From assembly GCF_026151205.1 (NCBI RefSeq), contig NC_087079.1, positions 8,362,635 through 8,422,634 on the forward strand: 60,000 nucleotides of DNA, given 5' to 3'. Within the stretch, counting starts at the first letter, position 1. Each line of letters opens with the position of its first letter. A program made the translations under genes and the position numbers. Source of the stretch: Bolinopsis microptera. Its lineage: Eukaryota > Ctenophora > Tentaculata > Lobata > Bolinopsidae. This document shows, one piece after another, positions 23,386 through 35,130 of the stretch. Below the pieces are notes generated by a model. The model saw nothing but the letters and a program-made list of their open reading frames with translations. It was not told the origin of the DNA and did no database searches.

Positions 23386-23717
23386 ATCCTAATATCCCAC
23401 CAAATTATTCAGAACTAGAGAGAGTTTAGAACTTTATAACTTTTATACAACTAATAGTTCGCTGATGCACCAGCAAAAATGAAAGATATGAAATGGTTCA
23501 CTCTTGTCTATGTGTGAATGGTAATGCTTCACTAAGAGTTAGATGCACCAGAAAAATAGTATATTAAGAATGGTAACGGTTTCACGAGACCAAAATAATG
23601 GCACTGGAATCTGAAATAACCTGATAATTTGAGGCCAATATCTCCCATAAGGTAGCCCTCTAAAACTTTTAAAGGCAGAATTTTGTAACCCTCGCACGTA
23701 AAACCACTCGGTATAGA
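23386..23717. other. No gene seen
   Basis: Upstream of receptor A. Any promoter would lie here; none was recognised. Confidence 0.35.
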
Positions 23718-23725
23718 CTATGGAG

Positions 23726-23963
23726 CAGTGGCGTAACGTTGCCTGTTGGCCCCCCTGTTGGCGCCCCCTCAGCTCCCTTTTTAGTGCCCCAGGCCCCATC
23801 CTAAAATTGAACAAATTAGGTTATTTTAGAGGATACGCCGGTAAAATCTCTAAAAAAGTGTGTATCTAGAGCAAAACGCGCAGTTTTGCTAGTACTTTAG
23901 TTAAGTTTTCGAAATTGTCCCACATTTAAACGTCGATTTGGCGCCCCCCTAAGACAGCCACTG
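23726..23963. mobile_element. hAT-type miniature element
   Basis: The 238-bp insert begins CAGTGGCG and ends with the inverse short terminus GCCACTG. It is flanked by the 8-base target duplication CTATGGAG (23718-23725 and 23964-23971). An 8-base duplication and CAGTG ends are typical of hAT. It contains GGCGCCCCC motifs. A related right end is at 38190-38313. Confidence 0.85.
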
Positions 23964-23971
23964 CTATGGAG

Positions 23972-25409
23972 GGTTATAAGGTTTTAGTACAGAATCATGA
24001 TTTAGGTGCACTGTGAATTCATTCAGAAAATTTAGAATTACAGATAGTTTTGAACTACAGTGTGTTTTGAAAGTTTAGAATTTGAACTACAGTGTTTGGT
24101 GATTTATCATGACCAATTGTTGAAATATGAGCTTACGTCAATGTATTTTGCACCAGTGCACTATAAGTATTGTTCAATAAAAACAGTAAACACGATTGTC
24201 AAGACAACTAACAAAAAAACTGAATGAATCTGCCATTAAACGGTACACCTGTGCCATAGCCATGGTAAAATACAAAATGATACACTTTATGGCATTACAA
24301 TCGAATGGCCCAACTTTAAGCTATATAATGGTATAGCAGGACAAAGGAAATCAAAGCGCAACAATAACCGTAATGCTGATTACAACCTCATCTCAATGCC
24401 ATAGGCACGACCGCTAGCATTACTGAATCAATTTAAAATAATAATCTTCCTGTCTTATCAGTGAAGGGAGCCTATTCCATTTAATGGACCTCATTCACAG
24501 GTAAGACGGATAAAATCAGTCAGTTTTAAATACAGAGGTCACTAAGCAGCTCTGGAAAGTCATACTAGACCGACAACAAAACAGTATTATATACTAGCGA
24601 TTCCTAACATGTCTCTTTGTTTTTTCTAATGAGTCATTCTCTCTTTATTCTACCATTATCTTATAGCTATCACACGGAATTTGTATCATCATACATTTAT
24701 CTAATGTATTCTAATTATCTCATAGCTCTAATAAAATTACAGAGAGTTTTGAAAATTGAACTTCAGATAGTCTAGAACTAAAGAGATTAGAATAATGTTT
24801 GGGTGCCCATCATATTTTACTGTAGGGTGCAATATTTTTGAACCATCACAATTTATGATCACTAATTGTTATACTCTGTAAAATTTAATTTAACTCGTGT
24901 TATCAACTCATTTGTTGAAATAAAGTGATCCAGCTCAAATAGCTCTTAGAAATGGTAAAAATCATTTATCAAATTTGGGGTTGAGGAAACATCAGGGTTT
25001 TACTGAACGACAACAGATTCAAAGAAAAGAGCAGCTTTGGCTGATAGATCACCAACAATACAGTTCCTTCGGTTGGGTGTAACTCTGACGTGGAATATCG
25101 TAACACAGTCTTTTATCTAGACAAAACCCCTTGTTGAGTATCTATTCATTAACGAATACTATTGCCAACTTTAGAAAATACAGGAATCAGGATAAATATC
25201 AAGTATAAATATAGATATAAATGTACACCAGAGCTACTTGTTTCTACCCATTATACATTACCGATACCCACGTCATTCTTATCAAAGTCTCGGGTATACA
25301 AAAAGGAAACCATTATTGATCCTGCATTTTGTAAAGCGAAAATATTGTATTTTTAGTGCTCCTCAGTTGTTAGTTATAATATTTGACTAATCACAACAAT
25401 ACAAATCTA
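23972..25409. other. No gene seen
   Basis: AT-rich intergenic DNA between the receptor genes. No splice-bounded coding segment recognised. Confidence 0.4.
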
Positions 25410-25412
25410 TTA

Positions 25413-25869
25413 GGGGCCATCTACTTAGGACGTTCGGTAAATAGGGAGGGGGTGGTTTTGGAATTTCGGACAAATCTGAACAGGGGGAGGGGGGGTTTCT
25501 GAAAGTCCGGACGTCCGGAAATTTTGGCAGAATTAACGAAAAAGTCCCATTTATTTCAACTCTTTGACACTAATTACTCTATAAGTTTAGATCCCTCTAT
25601 TTTGAACGAGAAGTCGATTCCCAGAGCAGCTCATGAGAGCCGAGACACAACTCGCATATTCTCCTACTGCCTTTTTCACTTCATGTCGCCAGCCAGAATT
25701 TGAGTTGGTTTTATTTGTACTCTTAAAAGTAGCTAGAAATCCGGACGTCCGGCGGTCCGTGGGAGGGGGGTGGTTTTGAAAATTCGGATACCCGAACAGG
25801 GGGAGGGGGGTTGGTCTGAAAATCTGCGATTTTGGCGGACCTCCTAACTCCTAAGTAGCTGATGGCCCC
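25413..25869. mobile_element. PIF/Harbinger-like miniature element
   Basis: The 457-bp insert has ends GGGGCCATCTACTTAGGA and, inverted, GGGGCCATCAGCTACTTAGGA. It is flanked by TTA on both sides. A three-base TTA target and GGG-type ends fit the PIF/Harbinger superfamily. The interior has repeated GGAGGGGG and CCGGACGTCCGG motifs. No transposase. Confidence 0.78.
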
Positions 25870-26318
25870 TTACATTTATTGATTATTATTATGTGTTGGA
25901 ATGGAAGTGCTTTGACCAGGTGCAGCCAGTCCACAACCTGGCTCCATAATTTACGAAGGACTTGTTTTAATACTAAATGAAAAGCATGAATATTTAAATG
26001 GGCGACACCTTTCATTCCATCATAATATGAGAATTAATAAATTTGATAAGGAATAAAATGGATCAATCGACTGAATAAAAACTGATACTATCAACTATGC
26101 AAGTTTAATATTGAAAATCTCTTTACATGAATTAAAATTTAAATATCAAAAAATCCATTTGAAACTATCAGAGTTCTGTGTAAAACAAATCTGATATGAA
26201 ATGATTCAAAAATATTGGTCATTATTCATTATTCAGCCATCGAATACATACAAATTATACAGTATACATTTCTAAAATTGAAAGTTAATCAGATCAGATA
26301 AAGAAGTTTGCTCTCAGA
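25870..26318. other. No gene seen; probable 3' flank of receptor B
   Basis: AT-rich. Parts near 26100-26300 resemble the 3' flank of receptor A (21660-21870), so the paralogue duplication extends past the coding region. Confidence 0.45.
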
Positions 26319-27874
26319 TCATATATCACAAGTACTATCCTGTTTTTGCTGAGTTCTGGTTAAATGATCCCTCACATATTTAAAGAACCGGTTTTCATCC
26401 CCAACTTTAACTCTACACAAAGAGAAAACACTGAGTAGCCACTTAGCTGCCATACTTTTTATTCCTTGACATCTTGTAGCCACTACCAGTGGGTTGTAAA
26501 CTGCAAGAAGAAGGGGCATGTAGGTTCCCACAAAGTAGTAGAAATAGTACACTTCATACTCCTCTGTCTCCAGATATCTGAGCATAGTATCCTTACCATA
26601 CGGAAGGTATACAGTCGCTACGAAGATAAGAGCAAGATAAATGATGAGACCTAGATTCATAAGCACGACAGTAACACTTCCTCTAGAGTGAGCGGCCCTG
26701 TCATCTGATCTCACTAAACAGAACACAGTAGCTGTTGAAGTGAGCGCAGCTAGGATCAGCCCAGCGGCAGGTATGTAGAGGTTTAGTGTGGAGATAGGGG
26801 TGGAATTCTCGCTACACGCCAACCACTGTACCACGCTGATCCAGTACACACCTGCCCCGAAATATCCGAAATAGTCTAGATTTAGTCCCAGGATTATGAG
26901 GGTTAGTGAGACCAGCAGTGCTGTGAAGACTAGTTTTATATACGCTGTGTAGTGTCGGTAGAGGAGTGGGAACCCTACTGCTATGAACCTGGGGATAGTG
27001 GTGTTAGGATATGGCACATTAAGTGTTCGTGCCTTAAGTGACCCTTAAGTTAACCCTTGAGCGGCCCTTAATTGAGCAACCCTTAAGTGACCCTTTGTTT
27101 TGTGTTAACTGTGCCTCAAGCGACCATCGGTGGATTACTAAATTGCCCACAAGATGAAAAGATAACGAAGTTGGACAAAGAATACTAAACCTGACGAGGC
27201 CCAGGAGTGATACCACCTCCATAACAAGCATGGTGTTGTTGAGGATCAGTAGAGATACCAGTCTGAGAGGGAGGGAGATGGGTGTGGTGACGTAGAACCT
27301 TGTCTCGTGCTCTGGTCGCAGTAACGCGTATATCTACGGTAATGTTCTATCAGTTTACTCCTCGACCAACAGTTGAAGCAACAATCCACGATGCTGATAG
27401 CTAATTTGATTAATTAGCTATAAACTATATCGTACAGGTAATTAATTACCTGGTGGGGTGCAGACAGGAACCGGTAGAAGAGAGCGGAGAGAGTTTTACT
27501 ATTCAAGCTAACAGTGTTATACCTGCAATAAAGTTGTAGTACATGAAGTAGTGATAATATAACTTAGTAGTACTAGGAGTAAAATTTAACAATCCACTTC
27601 CTACTATCAAGCCAAAGATCATTTTTAGTGTCAGAATGAAGGAGACTAGTCCGAGAAATGTGTAACGATACTGAGAATCAGTTCATTCATTTCTATTAGA
27701 CTTAGAGTAAGATTTGTACCAGAATACGAGAAGATTACAGGTGATTCCCACAGGCATGAGCAGAACCAGACACACTCCAAATGAATAGTTCATCACCTCA
27801 TCTTGCAAAGTCCCTTTGTGCCCGAATACTGTTCCGTTGGTAGAGTTCACAATCACTGTTCCGAATACACCCAT
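26319..27874 (-). CDS. Rhodopsin-like receptor B with a deletion in helix 2 (4 exons)
   Basis: Exons on the minus strand are 27874-27720, 27522-27450, 27333-27191 and 26988-26319, all GT-AG, with the same phases as receptor A. The model gives 346 residues. Exon 1 is almost identical to that of receptor A. Exon 2 is 30 bases shorter: where A has FLSALDLMICCFRTHHQ, B has FLSAPHQ. The frame is kept, but most of helix 2 and its conserved aspartate are lost. The rest is intact, including LVRFIAVGFPL and AVYNPLVV. The C-terminal tail is longer and unrelated to that of A, ending in RTQQKQDSTCDI. B may be a non-signalling receptor or an early pseudogene. Confidence 0.7.
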
Positions 27875-27895
27875 ATCCTAATATCCCACCAAATT

Positions 27896-27930
27896 AAGCA
27901 TGGTGTTGTTGAGGATCAGTAGAGATACCA
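27896..27930 (-). repeat. 35-bp copy of receptor exon 3 upstream of receptor B
   Basis: The run from AAGCATGGTGTTGTTGAGGA onward is identical to bases inside exon 3 of receptor B (about 27222-27258), but sits alone 5' of exon 1. It is too short to code. Confidence 0.7.
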
Positions 27931-29343
27931 TATTATTCCACCACAATGCCCAACACTATCAGTATAATATACAGTTAAGAATTATTAAGAGTTTAGAACT
28001 ACAGAAAGTATAATATTGCTAGTTAAACTATAGTGTTTTAACCTTCCTAAATATAAATAAGTTTACAAGAACATGAGACCGAACAAAAGAAGTTCCACCG
28101 TGCAATAGTACGGACTAGTCCGGTACCGGCTGTCCCGGGTACTTCAAGTGATATACAAATTATAACATTATCTCACATAATACGTAATGTTATCTGATAC
28201 TTATAATACTGAGTCCTATCATTGATTGTAGACCCACCTGCAACAGGTTTTTCCGTGTAATTATAATCTGAGAGACCGCATCAAATAACCGAAATTGGAA
28301 AAGTTAAATATAGCAAGTAGTTGCTGAGTAAGTGATATCTCTCCGCTCCCTGGACGGAGGTTACAACATGATGGAGGAACATACAGTGTACACCCCAAAA
28401 AAAGGCATAGCTAATTTCTGATTCCTGATTTTGCGAACCAAAAAGCAGAATTTCTGATTTTTGTTGCAACTCCCTCAAAAAGCCAATAAAAGGGTTAGAT
28501 ACAGATCACACGATCAAGTGACTCACTGCGATTATGTACCATCGTTGAAAATGAAACTTGAGTATTTTTATTTTCCCATTGATATTCGACTTCTCCGGAT
28601 ATTAACGTGTACAACACTATTGTTACTGTAAGTACAACTTTGGGTACCTTATTTCAGGTACACCATCTAGATCTGTTCAAAATTGAATTACTACCTCCCA
28701 TTATTCTTACTTCTTAGAGACATAAATCCTATAGACTATATTCTAGGGATATGCTAATTACACACCGAGGACACTACTGATAGTGTATAAAAATAAAATC
28801 GGTATAAAGTGACCTCAGATAGATCTGTACTCTAAGCACGATTTCCATCCCTATAAGTCCTACTGAATATACCTTAAGTGCGAGGTTTCAGGCAAACTTT
28901 CCTTTTGAGTGCTTCCTAAATCCGTGGAATGCCACCCCATTGCCCCACACCACTTTTGGTTTCGTGACTATTTTTTGTGTCATCCTCTCAAATTACATGC
29001 GAGGAATAATAAAAACGCCCTGTGGCCCTGTATACATACTATAGTATGCGGAAAGTCGCGTTAAAGTTGATGCCGTGGTGTCAGTAAAATGGTACGGAAC
29101 CATATATATCGTCTCGCTTTATATATAGTAAGATACACACATGACGAATATTTTTTTCTTCTCTTTCTTACCTTGGTACATCAAAACAAAACTCTACCAA
29201 ATGAAACGATGTGGCGCTTTTTACAATTACGACCCCAATTCAACAGCCATAATAAGATAAATTCCAAACGAAGATTTTTCATTTTGTTGATGGGGTAATT
29301 TGCAAGCTTAATTTGCTCCCATATGTTATATACTAAACATTTT
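27931..29343. other. No recognised gene
   Basis: I searched here for the upstream exons expected for the DNAJC9-like gene and found none. The sequence is AT-rich with no evident repeat ends. Confidence 0.35.
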
Positions 29344-29705
29344 CAGGAAGACCCGAAGAAGAGAAAGCGAAGAGAAAGGACTGGGAAGAAAGAGGCTAAG
29401 GAGGCTTCCAAAGCTCAGGAGGAACTTGGGGGACAAGGTTTGAGACTTTATTGTCGCGAAGTTAACAGTTCAAACTTCGTAGACAATAGAAAGGGCAATT
29501 TCAGTCACGAGTTACGGTTAATTTATGTAATTGTTTATGTAATAGTTTAATTTATGTAATTTGTGTTTCAGAATCGTTGTTTCAAGCGATAGCAATGAGA
29601 CAGGAAGAAAGAGGTAAAAACATGGAATCATTTTTCGATCAGTTGGAAGCAAAGTATGCTCAACCCACTAAGAAAAGGAAAACAGGAAAAGCCAAAAAGA
29701 AGTGA
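29344..29705 (+). CDS. DNAJC9-like C-terminus (last two exons only)
   Basis: Exon 29347-29439 is preceded by a branch-like TACTAAAC and a TTTTCAG acceptor, and is followed by a GT donor. The next exon, 29572-29705, follows TTGTGTTTCAG. The phase-1 junction is consistent and the frame ends at TGA. The product is basic: KKRKRRERTGKKEAKEASK, then MRQEERGKNMESFFDQLEAKY, then a lysine-rich tail. This is the order found at the end of DNAJC9, a nuclear J-protein that binds histones H3-H4 and recruits HSP70. The J domain should lie upstream on the plus strand but is not visible. Either the intron is long, with receptor B possibly inside it, or this is a detached fragment. Confidence 0.65.
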
Positions 29706-29881
29706 TTATTTATGAAATGGTAACTTTGTTTTATCACTGTTTGCTATATGCTTTCCCATACACAAAGAGAAATGTTTTTAGCGCAGTGGTATTTTTATGT
29801 TTTTAACGAAACACCTGTTTAACAAAGGATATTATTTCAAATTTTAATCGAATTTATTATATTTGCTACAATTGACACATA

Positions 29882-30504
29882 GTCTATGTAATAAGCGCCA
29901 TGAGTTGGCACAGAATTTTTTGTCTCTGATTTTGATAAATTTGGTACCAAAAGTTGCCTTTAACTGCGAATAATGAAAATTCACCGTGTAGCACGATAAC
30001 GTCGAGATGTATGTGGGCCTCCTGTGCATTGCAAACGTGTACAAAGGACGAAAAATGGTTAATTTATTGCTTTAAATGCCTATAACTCCTAAAATATTGA
30101 ATATTTTGAAATAATTCTTACAGGATCGTAATGAGCTTAATCAGACGCAACTTTTGGTACCAAAATTATAATATTTAAAGCAACAAATTTCAGATTAAAA
30201 ACTTTTGAAAAAAGATTCCTTTAAATCTTAAAATATTAGTACTAAAAGTTTCGTCTCGATGAGCTGATTACGATACCATAATAACTATGTGATAATAATT
30301 GAAAATGTGAAAGTTATAGGCCAAAAACTAAAAATTTGAGCGAAAAAAGCACGCGCGGCGAACAAGCGCCGTGTAGCATTTTTTCCGAAAATTGCTACAC
30401 GGTGGATTTATTTTATTCACATTTTTAGACAACTTTTGGTACCAAATTTATCGAAATCGGGAAAAAAAAGTTCTTTGCTCGCGCTTGGCGCTTATTACAC
30501 TGAC
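29882..30504. mobile_element. TA-target miniature DNA element, copy 2
   Basis: The 623-bp relative of the element at 8981-9650 has the same 18-base termini (GTCTATGTAATAAGCGCC) and TA flanks. It is shorter because of internal deletions in the TTTTCAAAAAT-rich middle. Confidence 0.88.
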
Positions 30505-30814
30505 TAACACCTGGTTCTGTAAATGTAATTACTAATACTATTTGAATATTTATAAATCACATTGAAAGAAGCAATCTTATTTTGTTTGACTTTTATGAAT
30601 TCAAAATCTTTCTTTTATTCACATTATTCAGACATGCGCTGGCTTGTTAAACTTAACGTACAGAATCACAGATATATTATAATTTTATTACGAGATATCC
30701 TATAACTGATAACAGCATTCAGTCCTGAGCTTAAGGCTTCTCTCAACTTTCATAATTGAATAAAAGCAGTATTTTATACAATAATTAGTAAGTGCAGCCT
30801 CAGATTAATTACTC

Positions 30815-31755
30815 TGATTTAGAAAACACCCTCTTGTAAATGAACCTGATTACTGGTATTGTCAGGGTAGGAATAAAGATAATATGTAGATAATAATACT
30901 GGTACCAAGGCTGGTACCCTGGCAAGAAACTATGTCCATTCGCCACCGCATCCACATACCCTAACACTTGCAACTTGCAAGTCTGTCACTCTAGTTAACA
31001 GAATTTGACGCTTAACATCCGCCATTTTCTCGTAGTAACCATTACTTCCTGTTATCTGGTTTATTTTAGATCTTATCTCCGGAGCAGTTGTGTTGTCAAG
31101 GTCAGGTATCTGCTCGCCCAGCCCAAGTACAGATTAGCAATTCTCTCGGTGGTGTAGTACTGATCTGATGAAAATTTAGGTACCACAAGTTGGGGAACAC
31201 CTGAACATATGGCCTCCATTTTACTGGCATACCCACCGTGTGTTATGAACTTGAAGAGTTTTATATTCGGGTGCTGGAGCAGTGCCATCTGAGCTACCCA
31301 AGGGAACACTCTGATATTTTCTGGGAGGTTCTCTACTTGTTTGCTTTGCTTCCAGACTACTTTGTAGGGGAGATATTTAAAGGTTTCAATCCATTTAGAC
31401 TGTTCTTCAGGCGGGCTATCCTTCTGGACAGACCCAAATGAAATGTAGATGAAACCCTCGGAAGCAGAGTCAACATACTCCATTAAATCTGCCGCTATGT
31501 CAGCAGGGTTGTAAGCCTTACACAGGGAGCCCCCTAGTGTCAACACTCCTGGTCCGTACGGTGTTGGACCGTCTACCAGAGGGCGGGGGTGGGACCGCAT
31601 TGTTACTAGTTTCACTGACTTGTAGTTGTAAGCGCTGTTATATCATTGGTAATCCGGGAGTCGGGACTCGTTGTTTAATCACCGGTTCAATATACCAGTT
31701 ATTCAAGCGTGTGTTCAACAGACCAAACACCACACGCTTCAGCAGATTCTTAGCA
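30815..31755 (-). pseudogene. UDP-glycosyltransferase pseudogene (frameshifted C-terminal half)
   Basis: The longest open piece, 31615-31073, carries IYISFGSVQ and the UGT signature FITHGGYASKMEAICSGVPQ followed by DQYYTTERI. The frame breaks after NLYLG by one missing base and resumes as LGEQIPDLDN. A second shift leads to YVDAVANGHSFLPGYQPWYQ, then a hydrophobic membrane segment and a basic tail ending at about 30819. Upstream, KNLLKRVVFGLLN in another frame (about 31700-31755) continues the homology, with at least one more break. No N-terminal donor-site half or signal peptide was found. At least three disruptions make it non-functional. Confidence 0.8.
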
Positions 31756-32050
31756 TAACATACACAGAACGGGGGCGAAAACTTCCACAAATTTCAAAAA
31801 ACTATAAAACGTCTTATGATGGTTTATTTCACGATCTTATATTTGATATTGTTGGTTGACCTTTTAACTGTTAACGAATGCATTACTCAAAATTTGGATT
31901 CAATTTGTTAGCTCGACGTTACATGGTGAGAATGGGACAGACAATCCTCCTTCAGGTTCATTGATGATTGAGGAAGTCGTACCCGCTATTTGCGTTATAC
32001 ATGGCAAGTATCTGGACTAATGATAACTTAGGTTCCCCATCAATCATCGA

Positions 32051-32668
32051 TTCCTCTCAGATTCTCAGGCTGCATTTTAAGCGCTTAACAGCACCAGTTT
32101 TAACTCCAGCTTCGTTCTGAACATCTTAGACCAACTCAACTCACTAGGTATTTACATCGAGTAGAAATTGATGTTCCAGGACATGAAGGAGTGTACGGTA
32201 ACGAACTAGCGGACGAATCCAACAACATCCCCATAGGACCAACCCTTCCTCCCAATTTGGTCACACTCAGCGACAAAGAAAAATCCCACTTGAGATGTTC
32301 TTCCACAAATATAAATACAGGAACTTTCATTTTTCTGGAACTCACATCAGACGGCTAACATGGCCGCTGTCAGGATAGGTCACAGCCCACTAGTTTACTT
32401 TCAGAACGTGGCGAACAACGTCAACTTCGAGACGCCGCGCAAGATTGTGAACACTTTTCAGGAGAAGCAGAAACATCCCAGTACCTCCTCTGCAAGCGCA
32501 TCCAGATCATGACGCTCAGAATGAGGAAATTGTTAAACCCCTATGGAGGATCTTAACAACAGTAAACTCAACCATATCTTCAAATTTGTGGAACAGTCGA
32601 CAAGACTGGATAGGGACACCCTTTTTGGGTGACGTCCTTGGATTCTTCACCAGGAACTTTCGCTAAAT
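32051..32668 (+). pseudogene. Broken non-LTR retrotransposon end (RNase H and zinc-knuckle region)
   Basis: The plus strand reads SDSQAAF, a stop, then ALNSTSFNSSFVLNILDQL, and after a frameshift DVPGHEGVYGNELADESN. These are the D-S-x-x-A and GHxGxxGNExAD motifs of LINE RNase H domains. A further shift gives RIGHSPLV and then EHFSGEAETSQYLLC, matching the tail with a C/H finger. Several stops and shifts show long decay. The reverse transcriptase is absent. Confidence 0.75.
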
Positions 32669-34207
32669 CCCACACTAGGAACTCAACCTAGTATATATAT
32701 TATATAGGCCCATCTTCGCATAGAGACATATCTCCCTGGCTTTTACCTTGCTCGGAAGTTCCTTGTCTGCGGAAGTCCCTTGGCCTTGCCTACAACGGAA
32801 GTGGGTTTGCTCTGAGCCAGGTAGCGACAGGTTCAAGACTCCACTTCCAGTGGTATGTTGCATTGATATTTATTATTTTATGATTTCGTATATACTTTGG
32901 GAGTCCATGCCTCTGGCGTGCAGCTAGCACTAGCAGGAGTTAGTCGCGTAATTTTTGACCATTGTTAATGGTCTGGCCCGGCGCGCGTTACTTCGTAGCA
33001 CCTTACACTTGCCATCGGGCCATAAAATTTCGAGAAGAAAGCGGCGCGGCGCGCGATACTTCAAAGAAATTTAGCTACGAGTAACATCCGTCAAGTAATT
33101 TTACGCCAAATTACGCGACTTTTACACTTAACGGGTTAGGTGATACTCGTAAAATATTTGTTCCATGTATCGAACATGATAGCCTGAGGTCCCCAGGTAA
33201 GGCGGGTCATACCCAGGAAACCTAACCGTTAGGGGCCTAACTTCGGAAGTAAAAAAGATAGCGACTTCCGGTTTTTTGCAAAATGTTCGTCTTGTAAAAA
33301 TAACGTTACCTCCCCAGGAGGAAAATTGGGGCTTCTCATTTTAAAAAGTTATTACAGAAAAACTGTTTTTGATGCTGCGCGCAACAAGCTAGAAAAATAA
33401 CTTTGCAAAATAAACCCGTTGTTATGCGTGTGACGTCATATCATGACCATATTTGGAAATGCGCGTGGAGATAGGAGTACGTATTTTGCCGATCGCCTAC
33501 AGCACTTATTACGAAGTAGTTTCCAAAACTGTTATAGTCTTTTCTGTCCATTTTGTTGCTTTGGGGATAATCAAGTGGATCCCATTAATTTTAATTGAAG
33601 TGAACACTGTCTTGAACAAAATAGAAAGCATTTTTCGAATCAACAAATGTACAATGATTTCATATCTGAATGAGTAACTATCCAGCTGCTCAGTAGTTCT
33701 TATCTTATGTGCTGAAAGTTCATACTACACTCGATGAACTTGCTGTGCACTGGTAAACAGAATATCTAGAACTTTTGGCTCAAACACAAAACATCTGGCT
33801 CGTAAAATTACACAAACAAACATCATATGAAGACCGCCTCTCTCTTCTCAATGATTACGTAATGTAAATGGCCCGAGGCCCCAAACATCTGCTTTCAGGG
33901 CCTACATGGCAACACTAAAAATTTAAATAATAAGAGCAAGATACACCAATTACAATAAAACAGCTGAGAGTCGTTCCGATCATATGTTAAGACATCACTT
34001 TTCAGCCTATTTTAGCCCCCTTACTCCCTATATAACCAGTTTTACAGTTACAAGTTAGTTATTGTGTTAAAATTACACAAACGTTATCATATAAACACCG
34101 CCTCTCTCTCCGATTGGGCTCCGATTACGTAATGTGAACGGCCCCAAACATCTACTTTCAGGGCCCTACAACGCTATAAATAATTTAAATAAGAAAGCAA
34201 TTCCTTA
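32669..34207. other. No gene; one diverged local duplicate
   Basis: The blocks at about 33800-33960 and 34075-34205 are diverged copies of each other (CATATGAAGACCGCCTCTCT type). The phrase GATACTCGTAAAATATTTGT at 33142 recurs at 37207. Confidence 0.45.
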
Positions 34208-34473
34208 CACCCCAGTTCCATGGCCGCATATTATGCCAAATTATTAGACGGAGATCGTCTACTGATATTTCTCCGGTTTGAAGTTCCACGACCGGAGACC
34301 ATCTACGGTAATTTTGTTGATTCTGTATGAATTAATCTCCGAGAAATTCCCGGAGAGCTTAATCTCCGTCTAATACAGTAGACGGAGCCGGAGAATCTTC
34401 TCCGGAGATGATCTAAGGGAAATGGACCTCCGTCTAATAATTTGGCATAATATCCGGCCATGGAACTGGGGGG
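34208..34473. mobile_element. Miniature element with 45-bp termini and TTA target
   Basis: The 266-bp insert has ends that read, after a few C residues, CCCAGTTCCATGGCCG and continue through TATTATGCCAAATTATTAGA in both arms. It is flanked by TTA on each side. It sits inside the second copy of the local duplicate; the empty site is visible in the first copy. The interior has CTCCGGAGA-type palindromes. Confidence 0.82.
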
Positions 34474-35130
34474 TTAAACCAATTCTAAGAAAACAAATAT
34501 TTATAGGTTTCTCATTTGTTTCAAAACAGCTCGATCCAATCCGGTGAGTAAGTTAGAATGTTCTGTCTTTGCAGATATATCTACGCTACAGTTCCTTCAG
34601 TTTATTCAGACGAATGTTGAAAATGTTCATGATCTTTAAGTAGACTCCCTGGAAAAATTTGAGTAGACATAAATAATACATAATATCGACAGTACAACCA
34701 AAAAGAAAATATGCGCGTACGTGCGCGCGCTTTCTGTCTTACTTAACTGACGCTATTCGCTTTATACATCATAAGTAGTCAAAAACTAGCTAGAACAGTA
34801 GAAGAATATGAATTAAGCCCTCTCTTTCTATATGGAATGGCTGGAAAAGGGTGTCACCTTGACATAAAGGCACTGTAAGATTCAGGGCCGCGCGCGTCTG
34901 TTATAGAATTCTTTAAGATCATAATACTTACGTGTTTTTGACGATTGCATTAACCAGTAAAGGATAGAAAACATTTGGCGAGCTGACAGAGAAACATAAC
35001 TTCCCTTCCATCGGACACCGGTCCAAAATGAAATTCTTATCCTCATCTCAAATGAAGTTTTGGTGTATCACCCTTCGAATATCTGTCTGAAGTTAAGATA
35101 ACATTATTATAAATAACATAATCACCATTT
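34474..35130. other. No gene seen; left flank of the satellite
   Basis: The segment 34980-35130 is repeated in diverged form on the other side of the satellite (about 36165-36330). Confidence 0.5.
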
